Shown here: piece after piece, positions 47,092 through 55,586 of the stretch
Numbering within the stretch: the first letter of the stretch is position 1
Layout: every line of letters begins with the position of its first letter
NCBI RefSeq assembly: GCF_000607165.1
Contig: NZ_JFZG01000026.1
Location: forward strand, 62,001-126,000
Reading direction: 5' to 3'
DNA: 64,000 bases
Source of the DNA: Ralstonia pickettii
GTDB taxonomy: Bacteria; Pseudomonadota; Gammaproteobacteria; Burkholderiales; Burkholderiaceae
Program-made: the position numbers and the translations under genes
Notes under the pieces: model-generated
The model's database searches: none
What the model was told of the DNA's origin: nothing
Seen by the model: only the letters and a program-made list of their open reading frames with translations

Positions 47092-49251
47092 ATGACTTCC
47101 GACACGAACCACGCCAACAACGGCAGCCGCCGCAACTTCCTCAAGATGGCCAGCACGGGCGCGATTTCCGCCGCTGCGCTCGCCGCCTTCCCGCCGTCGA
47201 TCCGCCGTGCGCTGGCGATTCCGGCCAACAACGCCACCGGCACGATGCGCGACGTTGAACACGTGGTGATCCTGATGCAGGAGAACCGCTCGTTCGACAA
47301 TTACTTCGGCACGCTGCAAGGTGTGCGCGGCTTCGGCGACCGCTTCCCCATTCCGCTGGCCGGCGGGCTGAACGTGTGGCAGCAGACCTACGTGCCAAGC
47401 AGCGGACCGAGCCGCACGGTGCTGCCCTATTACCTCGACAGCAGCGCCGGCAACGCGCAGCGCGTCTCGGGCACCCCGCACAGCTACCCCGATGCCCAAA
47501 ACGCATGGGACCTCGGCCGCATGAGCAAGTGGCCGACCTACAAGCAGACGCAGTCGATGGGCTACTACAAGCAGGCCGAGCTGGACTTCCAGTTCGCGTT
47601 GGCCAACGCCTTCACGCTGTGCGATGCGTACCACTGCTCGTTCCACGGCGGCACCAACACCAACCGCCTGTTCCACTGGACGGGCACGAACGACCCGACC
47701 GGCGCTGCGGGCGGCCCGGTCATCGACAACAGCGGCGACCACCTCGACGCCAGCGTCACGTACAACTGGAAGACCTACCCGGAACGCCTGCAGGCTGCCG
47801 GCGTGTCGTGGAAGGTCTACCAGAACATGCCGGACAACTTCACCGACAACCCGCTCGCGGGCTTCAAGGCCTACCGCGATGCCAACGCCGCGCGTGGCAA
47901 CCTGGCCGACGGCACCCCGTTCCCGCCGTACACGCCAGCCGACGAAACCGTCAGCCCGCTCATCAAGGGTGTCGGCAACACCATGCCCGACGGCGGCTTC
48001 CTGCAAGCCTTGAAGGATGACATCGCCGCAGGCCTTCTGCCGCAGGTGTCGTGGATCGTTGCACCGGCCACGTATTCCGAGCACCCCGGCCCGTCGAGCC
48101 CCGTGCAGGGCGCGTGGTACACGCAGGAAGTGCTCAACGCGCTCACCGCCAACCCGGCCGTGTGGAGCAAGACCGTGCTGTTCATCAACTTCGATGAAAA
48201 CGACGGCTTCTTCGACCACGTGCCGCCGCCCGCAGCCCCCGCCTATGACAACGGCGTGCTGGCCGGCAAATCGACGGTCAGCACGGCCGGCGAATACCAC
48301 ACGGACCAACACCCCTATGGCCCCGGCCCGCGCGTGCCGATGTACATCGTCTCGCCGTGGAGCCGCGGCGGCTGGGTCAACTCGCAGGCGTTCGATCACA
48401 CCTCGGTGCTGCGCTTCCTGGAACTGCGCTTCAACGTCCAGGAGACGAACATCAGCGCATACCGTCGCGCCGTGCTGGGCGACCTGACCAGCGCCTTCAA
48501 CTTCGTCAACCCGAACAACGAAACGCTGCCGACGCTTCCCAGCCGCGACAAGACCACTGCCGACGCCATCCGCACCGCGCAGGGGTTGCAGCCGCAGGTG
48601 CCGCTGCCCTCCGTCACGGCGCAGCAAATGCCGACACAAGCCACCGGCACCCGCCCCTCGCGCGCCCTGCCGTACGAGCTGCACGTCAGCGCGCGCGAAG
48701 ACGTCACCAACCGCGCGCTGCGCCTGATCTTCAGCAACACCGGCACGGCCGCCGCCGTCTTCCACGTGTACGACCGTCTGCATCTGGACCGCGTGCCGCG
48801 CCGCTATGCGGTCGAGCCCGGCAAGATGCTCGACGATGCATGGGACGTCTTCACCGCAGACAAGGGCAAGTACGACCTGTGGGTGCTCGGCCCCAACGGC
48901 TTCCACCGCGCCTTCTCGGGCGATGTGAGTGCCGTGTCGGCAGCGGGTTCGAGCGCGCCGGAAATCCGCGTGTGCTACGACCTGGCCAACGCCGAGGTCT
49001 ACATCACGATGATGAACACCGGCACCGCCGGCTGCACCTTCACCGTCAAACCCAACGCCTACCGCACCGACGGCCCGTGGACGTTCGACATCCCAGCCGG
49101 CAAGCAGCTCGACCAGCACTGGCCGATCGCGCGCCAGGGCAACTGGTACGACTTTACGGTGACGGTGCCGCAAGGCGGCTTCACGCGGCGCTTTGCCGGC
49201 CGGATGGAAACGGGCAAGGACAGCGTGTCCGACCCGGCGATGGGCAACTGA
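47092..49251 (+). CDS. Tat-exported phospholipase C, phosphocholine-specific type
   Basis: A 719-residue phosphoesterase of the PlcH/PlcN/acid phosphatase family. The N-terminus has a twin-arginine signal (GSRRNFLKMAS, Arg13-Arg14, then a hydrophobic core to about residue 42). The catalytic start is ENRSFDNYFGTLQGVRG (64-80), with FINFDENDGFFDHVPPP later. Two C-terminal beta domains (about 520-710) match the DUF756 repeats of bacterial phospholipase C. It hydrolyses phosphatidylcholine or sphingomyelin outside the cytoplasm. It is the third gene of the envelope operon and is closed by the terminator at 49291-49324. Confidence 0.92.
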   Translation: MTSDTNHANNGSRRNFLKMASTGAISAAALAAFPPSIRRALAIPANNATGTMRDVEHVVILMQENRSFDNYFGTLQGVRGFGDRFPIPLAGGLNVWQQTYVPSSGPSRTVLPYYLDSSAGNAQRVSGTPHSYPDAQNAWDLGRMSKWPTYKQTQSMGYYKQAELDFQFALANAFTLCDAYHCSFHGGTNTNRLFHWTGTNDPTGAAGGPVIDNSGDHLDASVTYNWKTYPERLQAAGVSWKVYQNMPDNFTDNPLAGFKAYRDANAARGNLADGTPFPPYTPADETVSPLIKGVGNTMPDGGFLQALKDDIAAGLLPQVSWIVAPATYSEHPGPSSPVQGAWYTQEVLNALTANPAVWSKTVLFINFDENDGFFDHVPPPAAPAYDNGVLAGKSTVSTAGEYHTDQHPYGPGPRVPMYIVSPWSRGGWVNSQAFDHTSVLRFLELRFNVQETNISAYRRAVLGDLTSAFNFVNPNNETLPTLPSRDKTTADAIRTAQGLQPQVPLPSVTAQQMPTQATGTRPSRALPYELHVSAREDVTNRALRLIFSNTGTAAAVFHVYDRLHLDRVPRRYAVEPGKMLDDAWDVFTADKGKYDLWVLGPNGFHRAFSGDVSAVSAAGSSAPEIRVCYDLANAEVYITMMNTGTAGCTFTVKPNAYRTDGPWTFDIPAGKQLDQHWPIARQGNWYDFTVTVPQGGFTRRFAGRMETGKDSVSDPAMGN

Positions 49252-49290
49252 GCCAGCCAGTGAAGTAGAAACATCAGCAGGGAAGAAAAC

Positions 49291-49324
49291 GCGGGCGGCC
49301 TTCGAAAGGAGGCTGCCCGCTTTT
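49291..49324 (+). terminator. Terminator after the phospholipase C gene
   Basis: GCGGGCGGCC (49291-49300) pairs with GGCTGCCCGC (49311-49320) at nine of ten positions, followed by TTTTG. Confidence 0.85.
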
Positions 49325-49404
49325 GTTTCGACGCCTACGTGGGCGTGGTGCACCGGGCGCGCCGCGGTGGGCGTGCGGTGTGTCGTCCTTGGAGGGGCGA
49401 AGGT

Positions 49405-49867
49405 CACGGTTTCGCCCCGACGCTTGCGCTTCCCATCATGACGTTCGAGCCGTTTATCGGCGCGCGTCGGGCTCACACCGTCGTGTGCCGGGGTCAGACC
49501 CTCGTGCGCGAGCCTTGGACCGTGATGTTGTGCTCGGATTGACGGACGGCGCCGGCCTCGGACGGTCGCGCTTCACGGTTTCACACTCGCACGTGACCCT
49601 CCGACCGTAACGTTCCACGGTTTTACCGTCGTGCGTGAGCCTCAAACAGTAGTGATCCGCAGTTTTACCCTCGTGCGCGAACCTCGGACTGTGGTGTTCC
49701 ACGGTTTTAGGCTCGCGAGTGATCCCTGGACATTGGGGTTCCATAGTTTCACCCTCGCGCCTGAGTCTTAGAGGGTGACACTCCACGGTTTTACCCTCGT
49801 ACGTGGGCCGCAGACCGTGAGGCGTCATCGCTTTACCGCCGTGTGCCGGCGCCGCGTCGAGATGCTC
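49405..49867. repeat. Degenerate 42-bp tandem repeat array, about 10-11 units
   Basis: Six clear units start at 49574, 49616, 49658, 49700, 49742 and 49784, exactly 42 bp apart, each beginning near CACGGTTTTACCCTCGTGCG. Further units decay on both sides (49405, 49448, 49490, 49532 and 49826). Because 42 is a multiple of three, both strands give a repeating 14-residue peptide: plus-strand FHGFTLVREPQTVV-like, minus-strand EGKTVEHH-like. A plus-strand stop interrupts the unit at 49742, and the minus frame has no ribosome site. It fills most of the phospholipase C-ampD gap. Confidence 0.8.
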
Positions 49868-49905
49868 GGCCTTCCTACCTTGGGGAGCGAACGGGTGTTG
49901 TCGCG

Positions 49906-50502
49906 TCAGAGCGCGTACTGATACGGAAACAACGCCGCATTGAACCCGCCGAGCGCACGCAGATGCGCCCAGTCGAAATGCGGTCCGGGGTCCGTCTTGC
50001 GGCCCGGTGCGATATCAGAGTGCCCCGCGATCGCCGTAATCGGATACGCCGCGCAGATCGCCCGCACGAGCGACGCCGTGGCGGCGTACTGCTCGGGCGT
50101 GAAGGACAGATCGTCGGTGCCCTCGATTTCGATGCCGATCGAGAAATCGTTGCAGCGCGTTCGGCCGAAAAAGTCCGACGCACCGGCATGCCACGCGCGC
50201 GCGTCGCACGGCGCAAACTGCACGCACTCTCCTGTGCGACGGATGAAGAAATGCGCCGATACGCGCACGCCGCGCAACTGATCGAAGTACGGATGCGCGT
50301 CGCAGTCGAGCGTGTTGGTAAAGAAGTCGAGCACGTGATTGGTGCCGAAATCGGCAGCAGTCTGCGCGGGCGGCAGGCTGATGTTGTGCAGCACGATCAG
50401 GTCGATCGGCATGCCTTCGGGCCGCGCGTCGATATTCGGCGACGGATGTCGGTGCCCGCCATCGACCCATCCGTCAGCACCGATATGCAACCGTTCAGGC
50501 AT
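49906..50502 (-). CDS. ampD: 1,6-anhydro-N-acetylmuramyl-L-alanine amidase
   Basis: A 198-residue cytoplasmic zinc amidase of murein recycling. It cleaves the stem peptide from anhydro-MurNAc peptides and so lowers AmpC-inducing ligands. Zinc ligands are His39 (IVLHNISLP), His161 (GHSDIAPGRK) and Asp171 (TDPGPHF). The family sequence SAHFFIRRTGECVQF and WHAG are intact. The start lies within the last bases of pilR (8-bp overlap). It works with mpl, found at 19-20.5 kb. Confidence 0.93.
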   Translation of the reverse strand: MPERLHIGADGWVDGGHRHPSPNIDARPEGMPIDLIVLHNISLPPAQTAADFGTNHVLDFFTNTLDCDAHPYFDQLRGVRVSAHFFIRRTGECVQFAPCDARAWHAGASDFFGRTRCNDFSIGIEIEGTDDLSFTPEQYAATASLVRAICAAYPITAIAGHSDIAPGRKTDPGPHFDWAHLRALGGFNAALFPYQYAL

Positions 50503-52117
50503 CGCCGTTCAGCCCATTTCCGGCAGGTTCACCCACGCTGCCAGACGGCGCTTCAATGTCCCGCGGGTCACGGATGCCAAGTTGCTGCATGCGATAGCGC
50601 AACTGGCGGAATGACAATCCGAGCAGCTTGGCCGCTGCCGTGCGGTTGAAGCCCGTCTGGTCCAGCGCGGCCAGGATCACGTTGCGCTCGACCGACTCCA
50701 GGTAGGCCGGCAGATCGATCGGCAATGCAACGCTCGGCAGCGACGGCTCCGCCGGCTGCGCAACGGGCGCCGGCTCGGGCTGTGCCATCGGTTGCGGCAT
50801 CCCCAAGGGGCTTGGCACAGGCGCCGGCATGTAGACGGCATCAGGCCAGCTCGTCATCGGCGGCGACATCGGGTGATGGGCGGCTGCGGCAGCCTGCGCC
50901 TCGCGCGTGCGGTGGAACAACGGCGAACGCTCGATCTCGGCGCCCAGCGCGCCAAGGTCGTCCACATCGATCGACTCGCCTTCCGCAAACGCGTAGGCAC
51001 GCTCCAGCAGGTTCTCCAGCTCGCGCACGTTGCCCGGGAACGGGTACGCGCACAGTTGCTGCAGCGCCGGACGCGTCAGGCGCTTGGGGCGCGGATCGCC
51101 GTAGCGGCTGGCGAGCTGTTCGAGCAGTACGCCGGCCAGCACGGGCACGTCTTCGGCACGCTCGCGCAGCGTGGGCATGCGCAGCTCCAGCACGTTCAGG
51201 CGGTAGAACAAGTCTTCGCGGAAACGGCCGGCGGCCACCAGGCGGGCCAGATTCTGGTGGCTGGCGCAAACGACGCGCACGTCGACCGGGTCTTCGCGGC
51301 TCTCGCCGATCTTGCGCACGCGGCGCTCCTGCAACGCGCGCAGCAATTTCACCTGCATCGTGAGCGGCAGGTCGGCCACCTCATCGAGCATGAGCGTGCC
51401 GCCATTGGCCGCCTGGAAGAACCCCTGGCGATCGCTGTCCGCGCCGGTAAAAGCGCCTTTCACGTAGCCGAAAAACTCGGCTTCCATCAGGTTCTCGGGA
51501 ATCGCACCGCAGTTGACCGCCACAAACGGCCGCGATGCACGCGCAGACAGGGCATGCACAGCGCGCGCAGCGCGCTCCTTGCCGCTGCCGGATTCGCCGC
51601 TGATCACCACCGGCGCCATGCTGCGCGACAGGCGCATCAGCGAACGGCGCACTTCCTGCATCGCGGCGGAATGGCCTGGCAGCAGGTCGTTGGTGCGCTC
51701 CACCAAGTCGGCATTACCGGGATCGGGATCGCGTTGCTGGCGACCCAGCGCGTTGAGCACGAGGCTGCGCAACTGGTCCAGCGAGAGCGGCTTGGCGATG
51801 TAATCGAACGCACCGGCCTTGAGCGCTTCGACCGCGTTCTCGGCGCTGCCATAAGCGGTGATGACGGCCACCGGCGTGCGATCTGCCGTGGCAGAGAGCT
51901 GGCGCACGAGCTCAATGCCCAGGCCATCGCCCAGGCGCATGTCGGTCAGCACGAGTGCGAAACGCTGGCGCGAGAGCGCCTCGCGCGCTTCGGCCAGCCC
52001 GCTGGCGAGCACGACGTCGTGCCCCATGCGGCGCAGGGATATCTCCAGCAGCTCGCGCAGGTCGGCTTCGTCATCGACGACGAGAATGGGTTCGCGAACG
52101 ATGGCGGCTTTGGACAT
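50495..52117 (-). CDS. pilR: Sigma-54-dependent response regulator (PilR-like)
   Basis: A 540-residue NtrC-family activator. The receiver domain (residues 9-125) has the phospho-acceptor Asp59 (LVLTDMRLGDGLG). The AAA+ domain has Walker A GESGSGKE, the sigma-54-contacting GAFTGA (GYVKGAFTGADSDRQGFF) and TLMLDEVADLP. A Pro-rich linker leads to a Fis-type helix-turn-helix (GFNRTAAAKLLGLSFRQLRYR). Pairing with the membrane sensor at 52157 and close similarity to PilR suggest control of type IV pili, though no pil structural genes are in the window. Confidence 0.88.
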   Translation of the reverse strand: MSKAAIVREPILVVDDEADLRELLEISLRRMGHDVVLASGLAEAREALSRQRFALVLTDMRLGDGLGIELVRQLSATADRTPVAVITAYGSAENAVEALKAGAFDYIAKPLSLDQLRSLVLNALGRQQRDPDPGNADLVERTNDLLPGHSAAMQEVRRSLMRLSRSMAPVVISGESGSGKERAARAVHALSARASRPFVAVNCGAIPENLMEAEFFGYVKGAFTGADSDRQGFFQAANGGTLMLDEVADLPLTMQVKLLRALQERRVRKIGESREDPVDVRVVCASHQNLARLVAAGRFREDLFYRLNVLELRMPTLRERAEDVPVLAGVLLEQLASRYGDPRPKRLTRPALQQLCAYPFPGNVRELENLLERAYAFAEGESIDVDDLGALGAEIERSPLFHRTREAQAAAAAHHPMSPPMTSWPDAVYMPAPVPSPLGMPQPMAQPEPAPVAQPAEPSLPSVALPIDLPAYLESVERNVILAALDQTGFNRTAAAKLLGLSFRQLRYRMQQLGIRDPRDIEAPSGSVGEPAGNGLNGDA

Positions 52118-52156
52118 GAATCAGCAGAAGATCGGCGGAAATTCGCGGCCAGCGGA

Positions 52157-54196
52157 TCATTCCGCTACGGCCAAGGCAGGTTGGTCAAACATCAGGGTGA
52201 TGACGAAGGCGCGGCGCGGCAATGTGTCGCGCGCCTCCATGGTCAACGCTCCGGTGCGATCGAGCAAGGATTCCAGTGCGATGGCACCGTAACGGATCTG
52301 CGCATCGTTGGCGCTACACAACTCGCGGGCCATGTAGAGGCCCAGACCAGTGCCTTGTGCGTCATTCGTGAAGAACGGCTCGAACAGGCTGCGTTGCTGT
52401 TCGGTCGGCACTTCGGGGCCGTCGTTCCAGATCACGAGTTCGGCGTGGGTATCGTCCAGCGCGTAGGCCGCCAGCTGGATCGAACCCGGCACACGGCGGC
52501 AATAGCGCAGCGCGTTGTCGAGCATATTGCCCACGACCTGCTGCAACTGCGCCGGGTCGAACAGCACGGGCTTGTCCAGGTCGACCGCCACGCGTACTAG
52601 GTTCGGGTTGATCTCGGTTGCTTCACCTGCGCGGCGCAGGGCCTCGGCACGCCAGCGCTCGACCACCTCCGGCAGCACCTGCGCCAGTTGCACGCGCACG
52701 CGTTCGCCACGCGGGCGGCGCGAGAGCATCAGCACGTCGGCGACCACCTGATCGAGCCGGCGCACGTTGTCACGGATGATGCGCAGCAGGCGCGTCTCCA
52801 CGCCGGAGCTTTCCGGACGCACGTGTGCGCCGCCATCCTGGCCGTCGCCCGGATCGTCCAGCAGTTCCGCGGCCTGGCTGATCGCGGCCAGCGGGTTGCG
52901 GATCTGGTGCGCGACGCTGGCCACCAGCCGCCCCATCGAGGCCAGCTTTTCCTGCTGCGCCTGCTCCGCCACACGCTCCCAGCTTTCCACATGGACCAGC
53001 ACGGTGTCATGCAACTCGTGGCGCAGAAACGCTTCGTCGTCCACCGACCAGCCCTGTGCGGTGGCCTCGGCCGACGGAATACGTGGACGCATCTCGCCGC
53101 CCTCGCCCGGCAGGCCCCGGCCGATCGAGCTGACGAGGCTATCCATATAGACGCTGCGCAGGTTGGCCAGGCTCGGCAGGATGAAGCGCAGGCGCAGGCG
53201 AGCGCTCAACATGGCGCGGCCACCCCGGCCGCCCGAGGCAACGGGCAGTAGGTCGAGGATGCGCGGTGCATCGTCGTCACCGGTGCCATCGGTGGGACGG
53301 CTCTTGCGGCGCAGCCACTGGCGCAGCATTTCGAGCAGCGGGCGCAGGTGCGGCACGTCCTTCAAGTCAAACAACATCGCACCGCTGCCGACAAACGCGC
53401 TCTGTGGCACGCCCAGCAGCATGGCCGCAGCCGGGTTGGCTGCAACGACACGGCCATCGGCACGCACCAGCATCACGCCGTCCTGCATGTCGTAGACCAT
53501 CAGGCGGTTGACGAGCTGTTGCAGACGCAGCTCGCGCTCGCGGGCCATCGTCAAACGTTCCTGCGCGATCTGGCGATGCGACAGGCCGTACATCATCGAC
53601 GCGGCCATCATGTAGACCAGGCCGTACAGCCCGGCAGATGCCAGCCCCGGCGCAATCACTCCGTCGCTCATCATCCGCAGGAACGGATCGGCCAGCACCA
53701 CGATCGAGGCCACGGCCGCCGTGAACAGCGCAAACAGCAGGCTGGTGAGCGCGCCGGCGGCCAGCACGGGCACCAGCAGCACCATCGCCACGCTGGCCGA
53801 CAGGCGCGAGAGCGTCGCATACGCCAGCCCCAGGAACAGCAGATCGAGCACCACGTCCAGTCGCACGCGGAATTGGAATCGCGTGCGCCACCAGCCGGCC
53901 GCCGCCAGAATCAGCTGGGCCATCGCCAGATACGGCAGCGTCAGGCTAAGCAGGGCATCGCTATTGGGCAGGCCGACTGCGTCGTTGTGCTCGCGCGGCA
54001 CCATCACGAACAGCAACAGCACCAGCGCCACCGCTGCGCGGCTGAAGGCGAAATAGCGCAGCAGGCGCCACTGGAATTCAGGCGGATCGGGCTCCAGCCA
54101 GACCGAACGGAGCGCGCGCCAGGCGTTCAGGCGCGAGAGCAGGCTACGCGCGGCGGATGGTGTTGCCCGCACGGCACCCGACGCTTCGGGCGTCAC
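52157..54196 (-). CDS. pilS: Membrane sensor histidine kinase (PilS-like)
   Basis: A 679-residue sensor with six N-terminal membrane helices (about 45-215). A PAS-like domain follows (DMQDGVMLVRADGRVVAANP). The phospho-acceptor H-box reads SVAHQIRNPLAAISQAAELL, with Gln where most kinases have Glu after the His. The ATP-binding domain shows NMLDNALRYC and GTGLGLYMARELC. It is 39 bp upstream of pilR and is its expected partner. The PP0621-like gene overlaps its start by four bases. Confidence 0.88.
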   Translation of the reverse strand: MTPEASGAVRATPSAARSLLSRLNAWRALRSVWLEPDPPEFQWRLLRYFAFSRAAVALVLLLFVMVPREHNDAVGLPNSDALLSLTLPYLAMAQLILAAAGWWRTRFQFRVRLDVVLDLLFLGLAYATLSRLSASVAMVLLVPVLAAGALTSLLFALFTAAVASIVVLADPFLRMMSDGVIAPGLASAGLYGLVYMMAASMMYGLSHRQIAQERLTMARERELRLQQLVNRLMVYDMQDGVMLVRADGRVVAANPAAAMLLGVPQSAFVGSGAMLFDLKDVPHLRPLLEMLRQWLRRKSRPTDGTGDDDAPRILDLLPVASGGRGGRAMLSARLRLRFILPSLANLRSVYMDSLVSSIGRGLPGEGGEMRPRIPSAEATAQGWSVDDEAFLRHELHDTVLVHVESWERVAEQAQQEKLASMGRLVASVAHQIRNPLAAISQAAELLDDPGDGQDGGAHVRPESSGVETRLLRIIRDNVRRLDQVVADVLMLSRRPRGERVRVQLAQVLPEVVERWRAEALRRAGEATEINPNLVRVAVDLDKPVLFDPAQLQQVVGNMLDNALRYCRRVPGSIQLAAYALDDTHAELVIWNDGPEVPTEQQRSLFEPFFTNDAQGTGLGLYMARELCSANDAQIRYGAIALESLLDRTGALTMEARDTLPRRAFVITLMFDQPALAVAE

Positions 54197-54459
54197 GTGT
54201 TGCCTCGGTCAGCATGCTCGGGGCAGCGATAGCGGCCGCCCGGCAGCGCGATCATGCCGGTGCGCGGTGCATGCACGCCGCACACGGCACATTGCTCGAT
54301 GGGTTGCGAGGCCTGGGGCTCAGGCGTGCGATTGGCCGCGCCCTGCCCGCGCGAGGCTGCCTGGCCCTGCCCCGAAGAGCGGGAGGAACGCGTCCCAAGG
54401 CGGCTCAACCACCACCAGCCGGCGAGCAGCATCAGGATCAGCAGGACAGGACGGGACAT
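54193..54459 (-). CDS. PP0621-family small protein
   Basis: An 88-residue protein with one N-terminal membrane helix (LLILMLLAGWWWLSRLG), a Ser/Gln/Arg-rich linker and a C-terminal Cys-x-x-Cys motif (ECAVCGVHAP region, read here as QCAVCGVHAPRTGM), ending CPEHADRG. The Cys and His residues could bind a metal. This small-protein family commonly sits next to pilS in beta- and gammaproteobacteria. Its stop overlaps the pilS start (ATGA). Function unknown. Confidence 0.8.
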   Translation of the reverse strand: MSRPVLLILMLLAGWWWLSRLGTRSSRSSGQGQAASRGQGAANRTPEPQASQPIEQCAVCGVHAPRTGMIALPGGRYRCPEHADRGNT

Positions 54460-54504
54460 GGAGAACAGACAAGGACAAGTAACGGCGCAGGCGCCAGGGG
54501 CGCA

Positions 54505-55419
54505 CTAGGCGCGATGCAGGATGACTTCGAGCACGAAGCGGCTGCCCACGTACGCCAGCAGCAGGATCGCAAAGGACGCCATCACCCAGCGCAGCGCTAC
54601 ACGTCCGCGCCAGCCGCGAAAACGCCGACCGATCAGGATGCCACCGAACATCGCCCAGGACAGCACGGCAAAGATGTTCTTGTGATCGAAATGGAAGGCG
54701 CTGTGGAACAGTTGCTCGGAGAACAGCACGCCCGATGCGATCGTCAGCGTCAAGAGCACGAAGCCCGCGCCGATCAGGCGGAACAGCAGTTTCTCAAGCG
54801 TGAGCAGCGGCGGCAACAGATCCAGCCAGCGGCTGAACCAGCTTGCCTCCGGCCGGTTGATCGTATGCAGTCGGCGCTCTGCAGCCAGCATGAGGATCGC
54901 GTGGAATGCCGCCAGCGTGAACAGCCCGTAGGCGACGTTGGCAATAGCGAAGTGCAGCTTGAACAGCGGGCTGGCCGCATAGCCGAGAATCTGCGTGCCA
55001 GGGAAGACCACCGGCAACAGGCTTCCGACCAGCGCCACCGGCATCACGAGCAGGCCGAGGCCGGCAAGCGAGAAGAAAAGGCTTTCGATCCAGAAAATGC
55101 CCACGCCCAGCCACAGCATGGCCGACAGCGCATAGGCAAAGCCAAATACCATGGCGCTGGCCGGGAAAATCGTCTCGTGCAACAGGAACCCGTGCGCGAT
55201 CAAAGCGGCCAGCAAACCCCAGCGCCACCAGGCCGGGACCGTGTCGGCGGCGCCCGGAGGCGGCGGAACGAGCACCGTGGCACCCGGCGACGGACCACCT
55301 GCCGCCATGGCTCCCGCCGGGGCCTGGGCACCCAGCCCACCGCGTCGCGCCCACGCTACCGAAGCGAGGATGCCGTAGAGAAGCGCCGTCAGCGCATACA
55401 GTACAATTGCCATTTGCAC
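54505..55419 (-). CDS. ypjD: YpjD-like cytochrome c assembly-family membrane protein
   Basis: A 304-residue protein with about eight membrane helices of the CcsA/CcmC-like family. It has conserved His residues in hydrophobic context (LIAHGFLLHETIF, FAIANVAYGLFTLAAFHAIL), followed by HSAFHFDHKNIFAVLSWAMF near the end. The N-terminal part has a Gly/Pro-rich loop after the first helix. It is divergent from ffh, as in E. coli where ypjD and ffh are neighbours. The role is unclear; haem handling is inferred from the family. Confidence 0.83.
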   Translation of the reverse strand: MQMAIVLYALTALLYGILASVAWARRGGLGAQAPAGAMAAGGPSPGATVLVPPPPGAADTVPAWWRWGLLAALIAHGFLLHETIFPASAMVFGFAYALSAMLWLGVGIFWIESLFFSLAGLGLLVMPVALVGSLLPVVFPGTQILGYAASPLFKLHFAIANVAYGLFTLAAFHAILMLAAERRLHTINRPEASWFSRWLDLLPPLLTLEKLLFRLIGAGFVLLTLTIASGVLFSEQLFHSAFHFDHKNIFAVLSWAMFGGILIGRRFRGWRGRVALRWVMASFAILLLAYVGSRFVLEVILHRA

Positions 55420-55586
55420 AGTTTACCGCAGCGCACCCCGGTTTTGGCTGGGGCCTGCCCCCGCCGAAAGCCTCGTTGGGCGGGAACGCAACATGCGCGC
55501 ATTAAGTACATTCCCTGCCGGTGCAAGCCAAATGCGCGCCGGCCTCCTCTTCATCCCGTCCCCAATTCCGGATCTCTGTCACTGTC

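Noticed and set aside
45955-49476. Very long minus-strand open frame across the LamG and phospholipase C genes
   Set aside because: The plus strand has well-supported lipobox, Tat and catalytic motifs. The minus product is low-complexity Arg/Val/Gly and is explained by codon bias.
49405-49867. CRISPR array
   Set aside because: The 42-bp units are contiguous and degenerate with no unique spacers, and there are no cas genes nearby.
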